29,856 bases of DNA from a virus: positions 1-29,856 of the IMG/VR virus record IMGVR_UViG_3300020578_000310; one strand, written 5' to 3'. Positions 10,631-19,300 of this stretch are shown piece by piece; position 1 is the first letter of the stretch; each line of letters starts with the position of its first letter. The position numbers and the translations under genes are program-made. The notes below the pieces were generated by a model. That model ran no database searches, had not been told where the DNA came from, and saw nothing but the letters and a program-made list of their open reading frames with translations.

Positions 10631-12138
10631 TGAAGATTATTCTTGGCCCCCCGGGCACGGGCAAAACAACGAAGCTTCTCTCACTTGTTGAGTACTACCT
10701 CGCCAAAGGCGTGCCCCCAGATCGCATTGGTTACTTCGCTTTTACACGTCGTGCGGCGCACGAAGCAATCACTCGTGCAAAGGCTAGGTTTAAACTTGAG
10801 ACTAACGCCTTTCCGTTCTTTAAGACATTACACAGTCTGGCGTTTCGTCAGCTTGGCATCTCGTCCAAGAACCTTATGCAGTATGAGCACTACAACGACA
10901 TCAGCAAGTGGTTGAAAATCCCGAAGTTTAATCAGAGCCTTGAGATAGAGGACGGCCCGTTTATTGACTTTGGGTATGGAGACAAATTTCTTCAGACAAT
11001 TAACATGGCTCGTACTTGTCAAGTGCCACTGCGCGAGTTGTACAATCGTTCTGAGGTATCACTTCATGTAAATTGGTCAGAACTTGAGTGGGTCAACCGA
11101 TGCATAAATGAATATAAAAAGAAACATTACCTTTATGATTACACGGATCTACTTGAGCAATTTGTTGCACAAGAGCTGGCACCCAGACTTGACGTTGCAT
11201 TTATTGACGAGGCGCAAGATCTGTCGCCGCTACAATGGCAGATGGCACATCTCATTGAGCGGTGCGCCGATGAAACATACATTGCAGGTGATGACGATCA
11301 GGCCATCTACAGGTGGGCGGGGGCAGACGTTGACTACTTTATCCGCCTTGATGGTGACGTGACAGTTTTAGATCGAAGTTACCGCATCCCAAGTAGTCAT
11401 CATGAGATCTCGCAAAACCTGATCAATCGTATCAATTCACGCCGACCCAAAGTTTTTGAGCCCCGCCCTGAGCGTGGCATTGTGCAGTGGCACTCGGACA
11501 GCATGAGTGTTGATCTTTCTGAAGGGTCGTGGCTTCTGCTGGGGCGCACAAAGAATATGGTCCGTGATCTTGAAGCAGAGGTAAAAGCAAAGGGCCACCT
11601 GTACACAACACGTCTTGGTAAATCCGACAAAAACGACGTCACATCTGCGATTGAGATCTGGGAACGTCTGCGCGACGGTGGCGAAGCAACCCTTGAAGAA
11701 GTTCGCCTTGCATACAAGTTCATGGAAAAAGATCAGGTGGCACACGGCTTCAAGACAATGCCCGACGCCGATGAAGAACGTCCGTATAAAATCCAAGATC
11801 TTGTGCAAGATTTCGGGTTAAAACATCAAGACCCTTGGAGCATTGGCCTGAAGCGTATCCCTGAAGAGACCCGGGTGTATCTTGAGGCGTGCGAAAGAAA
11901 GGGTGAGAACGTCGGCAGTAAGCCACGCATTCACATCTCTACGATTCACGGGGCTAAGGGTGCAGAGGCAGACAATGTCTTGTTGCTTACGGATTTTAAT
12001 TACCCAAATGAAAGACGGCTTCGTTATAACCCACATCTTATGGACGATGAGAAGCGCGTGTTCTATGTTGGTCTTACACGAGCAAAAGAACAGCTTCACT
12101 TGATCCATCCGATGAATACACAGGGGTTTAGAATATGA
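10630..12138 (+). CDS. UvrD/Rep-type SF1 DNA helicase
   Basis: This is an ATP-driven helicase of 502 residues, probably 3'-5', for unwinding or recombination during replication. The SF1 motifs run in order: I GPPGTGKTT (6-14), Ia FAFTRRAAHEA (36-46), Ic FKTLHSLAF (64-72), II DEAQD (193-197), III AGDDDQAIYRWAGAD (219-233). Next come IV LDRSYRIP (247-254), V STIHGAKGAEA (437-447) and VI FYVGLTRAKEQ (478-488). It is shorter than cellular UvrD (about 720), with reduced 1B/2B subdomains. The start overlaps the primase stop by 1 nt. Confidence 0.88.
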   Translation: MKIILGPPGTGKTTKLLSLVEYYLAKGVPPDRIGYFAFTRRAAHEAITRAKARFKLETNAFPFFKTLHSLAFRQLGISSKNLMQYEHYNDISKWLKIPKFNQSLEIEDGPFIDFGYGDKFLQTINMARTCQVPLRELYNRSEVSLHVNWSELEWVNRCINEYKKKHYLYDYTDLLEQFVAQELAPRLDVAFIDEAQDLSPLQWQMAHLIERCADETYIAGDDDQAIYRWAGADVDYFIRLDGDVTVLDRSYRIPSSHHEISQNLINRINSRRPKVFEPRPERGIVQWHSDSMSVDLSEGSWLLLGRTKNMVRDLEAEVKAKGHLYTTRLGKSDKNDVTSAIEIWERLRDGGEATLEEVRLAYKFMEKDQVAHGFKTMPDADEERPYKIQDLVQDFGLKHQDPWSIGLKRIPEETRVYLEACERKGENVGSKPRIHISTIHGAKGAEADNVLLLTDFNYPNERRLRYNPHLMDDEKRVFYVGLTRAKEQLHLIHPMNTQGFRI

Positions 12139-12401
12139 TTGAAAAAGAGACTCATTCAGATCGTATTCAATCTGTGTATACGGCGGTAATTAAAAATATG
12201 ATCGCGCAAATCAATGATTGTTACGCTACCGAAGAGCACGGTTCTTCTGAGGTTATGTTTGATTGTGCATTGGTCATGATCAAAGAGGCCGCACAGATTG
12301 CGGTTATCTTGGAAGTGCCTAAAGAGATCTATCTAACAACGTGTGGTGAAGTGTTTGATGTAACACACTTGGCTATGGCAGACGTGGTTGGGTCGGCCTG
12401 A
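12135..12401 (+). CDS. Hypothetical protein, 88 aa
   Basis: The start overlaps the helicase stop (ATGATTGA). The protein is mostly helical (RIQSVYTAVIKNMIAQINDC, then FDCALVMIKEAAQIAVILEV) and has a final segment ILEVPKEIYLTTCGEVFDVT. No domain is recognised. Location inside the replication operon suggests an accessory role. The stop overlaps the next start by 1 nt (TGATG). Confidence 0.5.
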   Translation: MIEKETHSDRIQSVYTAVIKNMIAQINDCYATEEHGSSEVMFDCALVMIKEAAQIAVILEVPKEIYLTTCGEVFDVTHLAMADVVGSA

Positions 12402-12613
12402 TGGAAGTCGTTGCAGTTTGTGAGTGCGGTAAGGTCAAGTTGCAGATCACGATGGACCAGTTGTCCAAGAAGTGGCCGATCTGTGATTGCAATCAGTTTT
12501 TGAAAGTGTCTAATGATGTCAATGTTCTTCGTGAAACCACCAGAGACAGAGTGGGTGATGCCGACAGAGATTCCGGATCTACGCGGGGCAAAAGAATTTT
12601 GTATCGACCTTGA
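12401..12613 (+). CDS. Small CxC-type putative zinc protein overlapping polA, 70 aa
   Basis: The TGATG overlap with the previous stop supports translation. Residues 1-38 carry two CxC pairs (C7/C9 in VCECGKVK and C28/C30 in ICDCNQF) that could bind zinc. From about residue 38 on, the frame overlaps the start of the polymerase gene by 101 nt. Its C-terminus (basic, Arg-rich) may be a by-product of that overlap. It is small, with no known family. Confidence 0.45.
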   Translation: MEVVAVCECGKVKLQITMDQLSKKWPICDCNQFLKVSNDVNVLRETTRDRVGDADRDSGSTRGKRILYRP

Positions 12614-14411
12614 AACATATGATCCTAATCTAAAGACAAAGGGCAGTGGGTGGCCGACCAAGGACGGGTATGTCGTTGGCGTAGCAATTGCCGTCGAAGG
12701 CCTGTCTGTTTACCTGCCGATCCGCCACGGTAAAGGAGCAAATCTACCGCCGAGCATGGTTTTTGAGTATGTGAAAGATCTTTGTTCGAATCCAGAGGCG
12801 CACTACATCTTTCACAACGCACAGTATGACGTGGGTTGGCTAAGGGCAGAGGGCATTGAAGTAAAGGGAACAATCATCGATACGATGGTAGCCGCCCCAT
12901 TATTGGACGAAAATCGTTTTAGTTATGCGCTAAATAGTTTGGGCAAGGACTACCTGTTTGAAGTCAAAGACGAACGGATGCTCCGCGATGCGGCGAAGGA
13001 GTTTGGTCTTGACCCCAAAGCAGAGCTTCACCTGCTCCCTGCAATGTACGTCGGTAAGTACGCAGAGCAGGACGCGGCGCTGACACTCCGACTGTGGTAC
13101 CATTTCAGGGGCATGATCCAAAATGATGGCCTTGAACAGATCTTTGAAGTTGAATCTCAGATCTTGCGTATTGCCATCGATATGCGGACCAGAGGTGTCA
13201 GGATTGATCTGGAGAAGACTGAGAGTGCCGGTAAAGATCTCGTTGCAAAAGAGTGTGAGATCATTGCTTCTGTAAAGAAAGAGTACGGAATTGATGTAGA
13301 CATTTGGGCGGCAGCCTCTGTGGCAAAGGGCTTTGACAAGCTGGGGCTTGACTACAACCGCACCCCAAAAGGACAGCCAAGCTTTACAAAAGACTTTCTC
13401 AAGAATCACGCACATCCTTTCGCACAGTCCGTGGTCAAGGCCCGTGAGCTGAACAAGGCGCATTCGACATTCATTGAAACAATCTTGCGCCATCAAAACA
13501 ATGGTCGCTTGCACCCTGAAATGCATCAACTTCGCAGTGATGACGGCGGCACGGTAACGGGTCGGTTCAGTTATTCGAACCCCAACCTTCAGCAGATTCC
13601 GTCCCGCGATCAGAACATCTCCTCGTTGATCCGGTCGTTGTTTCTCCCCGAGCAGGGTGAGACATGGGGCTCGTTTGACTACGCTTCGCAGGAGCCACGT
13701 CTTGTCGTTCACTACGCAAAATCTTTAGATTTGTACGGGTCAGACGAGTTTGTTAACGCGTTCTTGGACGATCCTCGCACTGACTTTCATCAGCTTGCGG
13801 CTGATCTTATGGGTGTAACGCGCAAGGAAGCAAAGACAATCGGCTTGGGCTTAATCTATGGTATGGGAATCAACAAGCTATCGCATCAGCTTGGTGTGGA
13901 TCTTGACGAGGCCAAAAGTCTGTCCCGTAAGTATCACCGGAATATCCCGTTCCTTAAAGAGCTTGCCGATAAATGCTCGGGCAGGGCAAGCCGTTCACCC
14001 TATCTGATCCGCACCTTGCTCCATCGCCGGTGTCGGTTCCCAATGTGGGAACCTGTATCCGTATCACGGGATGAGCCTGTGCGTACACCATACGACCGCG
14101 AGAAAGCTGAGCAGACATATGGGCCCAACAACATCAAGGTGGCCTTTGCCTATAAGGCACTGAACCGTTTGATTCAAGGGTCTGCCGCCGATCAGACCAA
14201 GATGGCAATGGTTGAGTTACACAAGGAAGGCTTGTTGCCTCTCGTCCAAATTCACGACGAGTTGGCAATGTCTGTTCCGGATAGAGATACGGCAAACAAA
14301 GTGCGTGAAATAATGGAGTCTTGTGTAAGACTCTATGTACCTAGTGTTGTTGACATGGAGTGTGGTCCTAACTGGGGATCACTCAAAGAAGGTTGGTACG
14401 AAGCTGAGTAA
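12513..14411 (+). CDS. polA: Family A DNA polymerase with 3'-5' exonuclease
   Basis: This is the replicative phage polymerase, 632 residues, without the 5'-3' exonuclease domain of E. coli Pol I. The exonuclease motifs are D32/E34 (IDLETYDP), N102/D106 (HNAQYDVGWL) and Y183/D187 (YAEQDAALT). The polymerase motifs are A FDYASQEPR (388-396; D389), B RKEAKTIGLGLIYG (437-450; K441, Y449) and C QIHDELAM (579-586; H581, D582, E583). The residue equivalent to E. coli F762 is L445, a Leu-762-type polymerase. Motif A is DYASQEPR, unlike the usual DYSQIELR. The start could be ATG 12513, 12516 or 12522. The conserved KPPETEW near the N-terminus argues against the later ATG at 12558. Confidence 0.92.
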   Translation: MMSMFFVKPPETEWVMPTEIPDLRGAKEFCIDLETYDPNLKTKGSGWPTKDGYVVGVAIAVEGLSVYLPIRHGKGANLPPSMVFEYVKDLCSNPEAHYIFHNAQYDVGWLRAEGIEVKGTIIDTMVAAPLLDENRFSYALNSLGKDYLFEVKDERMLRDAAKEFGLDPKAELHLLPAMYVGKYAEQDAALTLRLWYHFRGMIQNDGLEQIFEVESQILRIAIDMRTRGVRIDLEKTESAGKDLVAKECEIIASVKKEYGIDVDIWAAASVAKGFDKLGLDYNRTPKGQPSFTKDFLKNHAHPFAQSVVKARELNKAHSTFIETILRHQNNGRLHPEMHQLRSDDGGTVTGRFSYSNPNLQQIPSRDQNISSLIRSLFLPEQGETWGSFDYASQEPRLVVHYAKSLDLYGSDEFVNAFLDDPRTDFHQLAADLMGVTRKEAKTIGLGLIYGMGINKLSHQLGVDLDEAKSLSRKYHRNIPFLKELADKCSGRASRSPYLIRTLLHRRCRFPMWEPVSVSRDEPVRTPYDREKAEQTYGPNNIKVAFAYKALNRLIQGSAADQTKMAMVELHKEGLLPLVQIHDELAMSVPDRDTANKVREIMESCVRLYVPSVVDMECGPNWGSLKEGWYEAE

Positions 14412-14435
14412 CGATAGCCACAGAAAGGGCATCAC

Positions 14436-15872
14436 ATGAGGTATAAATTTAAACATCAGCCGTATGCACATCAGCTTACGGCACTTAAAAAATGCTGGGA
14501 CAAAGATGAGTACGCTTTGTTTTGCGAGATGGGTACAGGTAAATCAAAAATCCTAATCGATAACTTCTCCATGTTATATGATAACGGAGAGATCGATGGC
14601 GTTCTTGTTGTAGCACCAAAAGGTGTCTACAAGAATTGGCAGAGGAAAGAGGTTCCTGAACATCTGCCCGAGCACATCGTTGCAGACATTGTAGTATGGT
14701 CTCCTAACCACACCAAGAAAAGGCTTGAGCATCTTCAGCTTGCTCTGAAGGATGACGACAATCTTAAAGTTTTGATTATGAACGTCGAAGCTTTCTCTAC
14801 TGCCAAGGGCGTGGAGTTTGCCAAGCAATTTCTTCGCAAGCGTAAAGTGTTCATGGCAGTTGACGAGAGCACGATGATTAAGAATCGCAGTGCCAAGCGT
14901 ACAAAGAATATTGTGACAGTTGGTGGTTTTGCCAAGTACCGCAGGATTGCAACGGGCTCTCCGATTACTAAGACACCGATGGACCTGTATTCACAGTGCG
15001 ACTTTCTTAATCCTGATCTTCTTGGATACGGATCATTCTTCACTTTCCAAGCTCGGTATTGCAAGATGTGGAGACGCTCCGTCGGTACTCATTCTTTCAA
15101 TCAGGTCGTCGGTTATCAAAACCTTGAAGAACTCACGTCCAATCTTGATCGGTTTAGCTATCGTGTCCTTAAGAAGGACTGCCTCGACCTGCCTGAAAAG
15201 ATCTACATCAAGCGCCTCGTCGAACTCACGCCCGAGCAACGGCGGGTCTACGACCAGCTCAAAACAATCGCACTTGCCGTCTTCGAGAAGGGGGTTGTTA
15301 CGGCGGCAAATGCACTTACTCAGATCCTTCGTTTGCAACAGGTTTGCTCCGGATTCATTAAGACTGACGATGGCAGGATCGAGCAGATCCCATCCAACAA
15401 GCTTAACGAATTGCTTGAAGTATTGGAAGAGGTCGATGGCAAAGTGATTATCTGGGCAACATATACCCACGACATTCAAGTCATCGCTGAAGCGTTGCAG
15501 AAGGCTTACGGGGAAGGCATCGTTAGAATGTATTACGGGGATACAAAGGCAGAGGACAGACAGCAAATCGTAGAGGACTTCCAAGACCCCAATAATTCAG
15601 TGCGGTTCTTTGTCGGTCAACCTCGCACCGGCGGCTATGGTCTGACGCTAACTGAGGCTGAAACTGTCATATATTACAGCAATAGTTATGACTTAGAAGT
15701 CAGACTTCAGTCCGAAGATCGCGCACATCGTATTGGTCAGAAGAACAATGTCACATACATCGACATCGTAACCGAAGGAACAGTAGACGAAAAGATCTTG
15801 TCTGCTCTGCGTGACAAGATTGATATTGCTTCGACGGTTTTGAAAGAAGGTTACAAAGAGTGGCTAATCTAA
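14436..15872 (+). CDS. SNF2-like SF2 helicase/ATPase
   Basis: This is a 478-residue SWI2/SNF2-type translocase that may remodel DNA-bound proteins, rescue forks or assist replication. The motifs are I EMGTGKSK (31-38), Ia VVAPKGVYKNW (58-68), II DEST followed by MIKN (143-150, the SNF2 DESxxIKN form of DEAH) and III TGSPI (173-177). The C-terminal lobe has FFVGQPRTGGYGLTLTEA and motif VI QSEDRAHRIGQ (about 428-438). The length is near minimal, with no accessory domain. The ATG at 14436 is 25 nt after polA, preceded by AGAAAGGGC. Its stop codon overlaps the convergent lysozyme stop. Confidence 0.88.
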   Translation: MRYKFKHQPYAHQLTALKKCWDKDEYALFCEMGTGKSKILIDNFSMLYDNGEIDGVLVVAPKGVYKNWQRKEVPEHLPEHIVADIVVWSPNHTKKRLEHLQLALKDDDNLKVLIMNVEAFSTAKGVEFAKQFLRKRKVFMAVDESTMIKNRSAKRTKNIVTVGGFAKYRRIATGSPITKTPMDLYSQCDFLNPDLLGYGSFFTFQARYCKMWRRSVGTHSFNQVVGYQNLEELTSNLDRFSYRVLKKDCLDLPEKIYIKRLVELTPEQRRVYDQLKTIALAVFEKGVVTAANALTQILRLQQVCSGFIKTDDGRIEQIPSNKLNELLEVLEEVDGKVIIWATYTHDIQVIAEALQKAYGEGIVRMYYGDTKAEDRQQIVEDFQDPNNSVRFFVGQPRTGGYGLTLTEAETVIYYSNSYDLEVRLQSEDRAHRIGQKNNVTYIDIVTEGTVDEKILSALRDKIDIASTVLKEGYKEWLI

Positions 15873-16381
15873 GTTGCCATCTCAAACGCAGTCTTCTCCA
15901 CGTTATCAACGCGACGTTGCCAGCCCTTCCCAAATGTACTCCAGGTGGGAAGGGACTGCATAAACGCGAGACGTTTGTCGCAGATGTTTGTTACAAGGTC
16001 GCGTGGGGGTGCAATGGCTACGGCAGCAAGAGTAACTGGCCCAATGATGCCATCTTGATTAAGTCCAAGAACAGTTTGAAGAAACTTAGCGGCACGCACA
16101 ACACCACTATTAACAGCAACATCAAACACAGCATAGTCCACGCCTGCCGGTAGATCATCTCCACGGACACGGTCCCAGTAGTTCTTTTTGTAGAGCGGTT
16201 GGACATCTTCTATTGTCAATGCTTTCATGTCATCGATTGTTACTGGGTGACCGACCCACTCTTCCCAAACTTTTTTAGTCACACCTTTATTGGTTGCCCC
16301 GCCCGGGTCAGATGGATGATTTACAAAACCCCCCTCGTGTTTGAGGACGTGAGCAAGGCAAGTACTGTAGTTATCGCGCAT
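15869..16381 (-). CDS. GH108-family endolysin (lysozyme)
   Basis: This is a 170-residue peptidoglycan hydrolase for host lysis. The N-terminal glycoside hydrolase 108 motif HEGGFVNHPSDPGGATNKGV (15-34) contains the catalytic-type E16. The central part has YWDRVRGDDLPAGVDYAVFD (about 68-87) typical of the family. A C-terminal PG_binding_3-like region contains FLQTVLGLNQDGIIGP. There is no signal peptide, so export would need a holin, which is not seen nearby. The start (TAATG) overlaps the stop of the 1805-residue gene by 1 nt. Its stop codon (TAG at 15869-15871) overlaps the convergent SNF2 gene. Confidence 0.88.
   Translation of the reverse strand: MRDNYSTCLAHVLKHEGGFVNHPSDPGGATNKGVTKKVWEEWVGHPVTIDDMKALTIEDVQPLYKKNYWDRVRGDDLPAGVDYAVFDVAVNSGVVRAAKFLQTVLGLNQDGIIGPVTLAAVAIAPPRDLVTNICDKRLAFMQSLPTWSTFGKGWQRRVDNVEKTAFEMAT
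15924..15954. other. Strong hairpin at the convergent gene junction
   Basis: CCCTTCCCA (15924-15932) pairs perfectly with TGGGAAGGG (15946-15954) around a 13-nt loop, inside the lysozyme coding region. There is no T-run on either strand. It is about 50 bp after the rightward stop codon, so it might slow or terminate the rightward transcript. Confidence 0.45.
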
Positions 16382-19300
16382 TAGTTATACCCAACTTCTT
16401 TCGCCACTTTATAGGCCCGTTCAGACAATGTAGCCTTTCGATCTCGAAGGGTGTTTAAATACTCTGTTTTTTTCTCAGCGGGAAGATTTGGATTATTACG
16501 AATAGATCTCATCTTCTTGTTGATCTCATTGATATCACGTTCAACGGAGTTTAGTACTTTACCAAGCGCAGCAGCCCTTGGGTTATCTGCGATTTTTTCT
16601 TTAACTAGCTCAAAATCTTTAGCCTCAGCAGCGTCCCTCATAGAGTTTGTAATCTGCTCTACTGTGCGCTTAACCTCGTAGAATTTACTAACATAGTCAT
16701 TACGTATTGAGCGTTCTGTTTTAAAAAATCGATTTAATCCGGCTACGTTTGCTAACATACCTTGGAAAGACGTAGGATCTCCAAAGTAACCTTCGGGTCG
16801 CGTCCCACCACCAGATAATAAACCATCGATAGTTCCTGTCATTACCGTTGCAAATGTACCAAGATACCCGCGCAGCAAAGCGTCCGCTTGCTTTGGTGAC
16901 AAGTACGGCACGCCTTTAGCAACAAGTTTTGCAACTTCTGAGGTGTATTCATCCACACGCTCGTTCTCGGGGCGCTTTTGTTCCGAGATATTTTCAATCT
17001 GCTGGCCGGTAAAAGATTCTCTGTTGGCGTAGTAGACATCGACGAGAGGTTTGACAGCCTGAGGTATAGCGTTGAACGAAAACGTAGTGCTGAGAATGTG
17101 AGTCAGACCTTCCACAAGTTCCTCTGACTCCTTCTTGCGTGCCGCATCAATTACAAGCGACGGCACAGCACCGAACAAGGAACCAAGTTCGAATGGACGA
17201 GGCAATGCAATAATGGTGTCACCAACTTTTACGTAGTTGTTTGAAACCTTATCTTGAACAGACAACTTATCATACCACTCGTCGTCGCCGTACATGGCCT
17301 GAAGTGCCAACTCAAACATCAGGAGCAATGCGCCACGAGCAACGATTGCGTTGGTTATACCAACGGCACCACCAAACTTTGCAACAACATCTTTATTCGC
17401 ACCACCTGCAGTGTTGGGTTCAATCAAACGATAGAGACCTTGAACACGCGCATTTAAAAACGGTACCAAGGGAATAAGAAATGCGATAGCACTCCCAAAC
17501 ACACCGCGTCCAGTACCACTGCGGCTGAAGTTCACAAGGTTAACCGCTTCATACGCAGCATCAGCAGGAGCCATTCCGCTGCCGCCCTTGTCTTTAGATT
17601 TTGTAAGCCAGTTGTAATACGCGATACGGGGAGCCATTTCAGAAAGCTCGCCAATCTCTTCGAGCATGTCAATAATAGCCATCGCACGTTGCTTGTACGT
17701 AGGCGTACCTGCTTTCAAAGCGTATTGACGGAGCATGTACTCGGCCTGATCTTTTGACCGAGAACCAATGTTGTACCCACCAAAACCTTGCTGAGCAATA
17801 ATTGCCCTATACGATGGATTATCAAGAAAACCTTGTCTAAGAGTTTGGTTAAATCCACTACCCATAAGTTTAAATGTTTCTGTAGCCAACTCAAAAAACG
17901 GCATCCCTGTTTTAATATATGTGTCAATAAGACCACGATACATATTGGCAATCTGAAACGCGGGCATACTTGTAACACCGAGTCGTAACAATTCGGTCAA
18001 ACGCGTAAAGAATTTCATCCACCCTTGAAGCTGTTTAGGCGACAATGAAGCTAATGCTTGAAACATTGGAACGTCATTTACACGGAAATGCTTTTCTCCA
18101 CCGGCAACGCGGTATGTAATGACACCTTCACCACCGCCCTTACCGACAGGTTCCACCAGAGACCTATCCTTTGTCTTTGCAACATATTCCGCACCTACCT
18201 TGGCAACCTTGCTATAGGCAACATTCTTCAGTCCCATTGTTACAATGGCGCTGTAGTTTCTTAAAACATTAGCGTAAAAGTCAGGGTCAAGTTTTATTTT
18301 GCCGTTCTTCAGCTTTGGACTAAAGTCTTTGATTGATTGAGGATCTTTGATTGCCCCATCAACTTCTGGAGACAGGATAAGGTTGCCGTCCTTTTGAAGA
18401 CCCTCTTCTTGCTTACGATAGAATGGGGTATACATCATCGAAAGAAACGCCTCGGATTGCTCTTTGGTGATGATGCCCGTGTCCAAAGCAAACTTGATCA
18501 TCTTGCTGTTGAAGTAACGGTACTTCTCAGCAATCTTCTTAAGTTCCGGGTCGGCATTGTCGATAATAGATTTAAGTTCGCCCATCGTGAACGGACGACC
18601 TGTTTTTTCGTTCTCAAACCCGAGACCACTACGATTAGCTTTACGCAAATCATATTCGCGCATAGCAACTGTTAATGCTTGAATCTCACCTTGCCGTGCA
18701 ACTCCCGCTTCCTCAAAGAGTTCCTGAAGACCACCCGTTGTAGAGTCAAACTTAAACTCGTTGGTTGCAGGGTCGTATGCAAGAGCGCCAAACTTAATCA
18801 TGCCGACTAAGCGACCTTGCATGTTCTGCACACTCTCTAAAAGCCTACCAACCTGACGGAACTCAGGTCTTTCCAAGAATGGAAGATTTGCAGCAACAGT
18901 GTTTCTAAGCAAGGCTTTGAACATGGGTTCGTATGTAACCTTGCCATTGACGACAATTTTTTCTGCCCCGGTAATTTCGGCAAGAGTTTTTGCAAACCAA
19001 GAACTGTCGTTTGTAGGGCCTGTAACAAAAGTGGCAAACTCACTCAGTGTAGGAGGCGTTGCTGTAGTTGTCGGAGGAATTTTAGCTTCCTTGGAAACAA
19101 CTTGAGTACCTTCTTGAGACGGCTGTGCCTGCGCCGAAATAATGTTTGGCGTTGCCGAAGGAGTAATAACTCTACGCTGGCGAATCTGACCTTTATCTGG
19201 AACTTTTGTTTCAACACCGTACACTTCGGTCAGAAGCTTTTCAAAAGCACCTTCTGTGGGTGTGATGCCCAAAAGATTAGAAATGTAAGAAAAGATATCA

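Noticed and set aside
12930-13712. Leftward 260-codon open frame in polA
   Set aside because: It is a long antisense frame to a gene with all catalytic motifs. There is no family pattern and no operon context.
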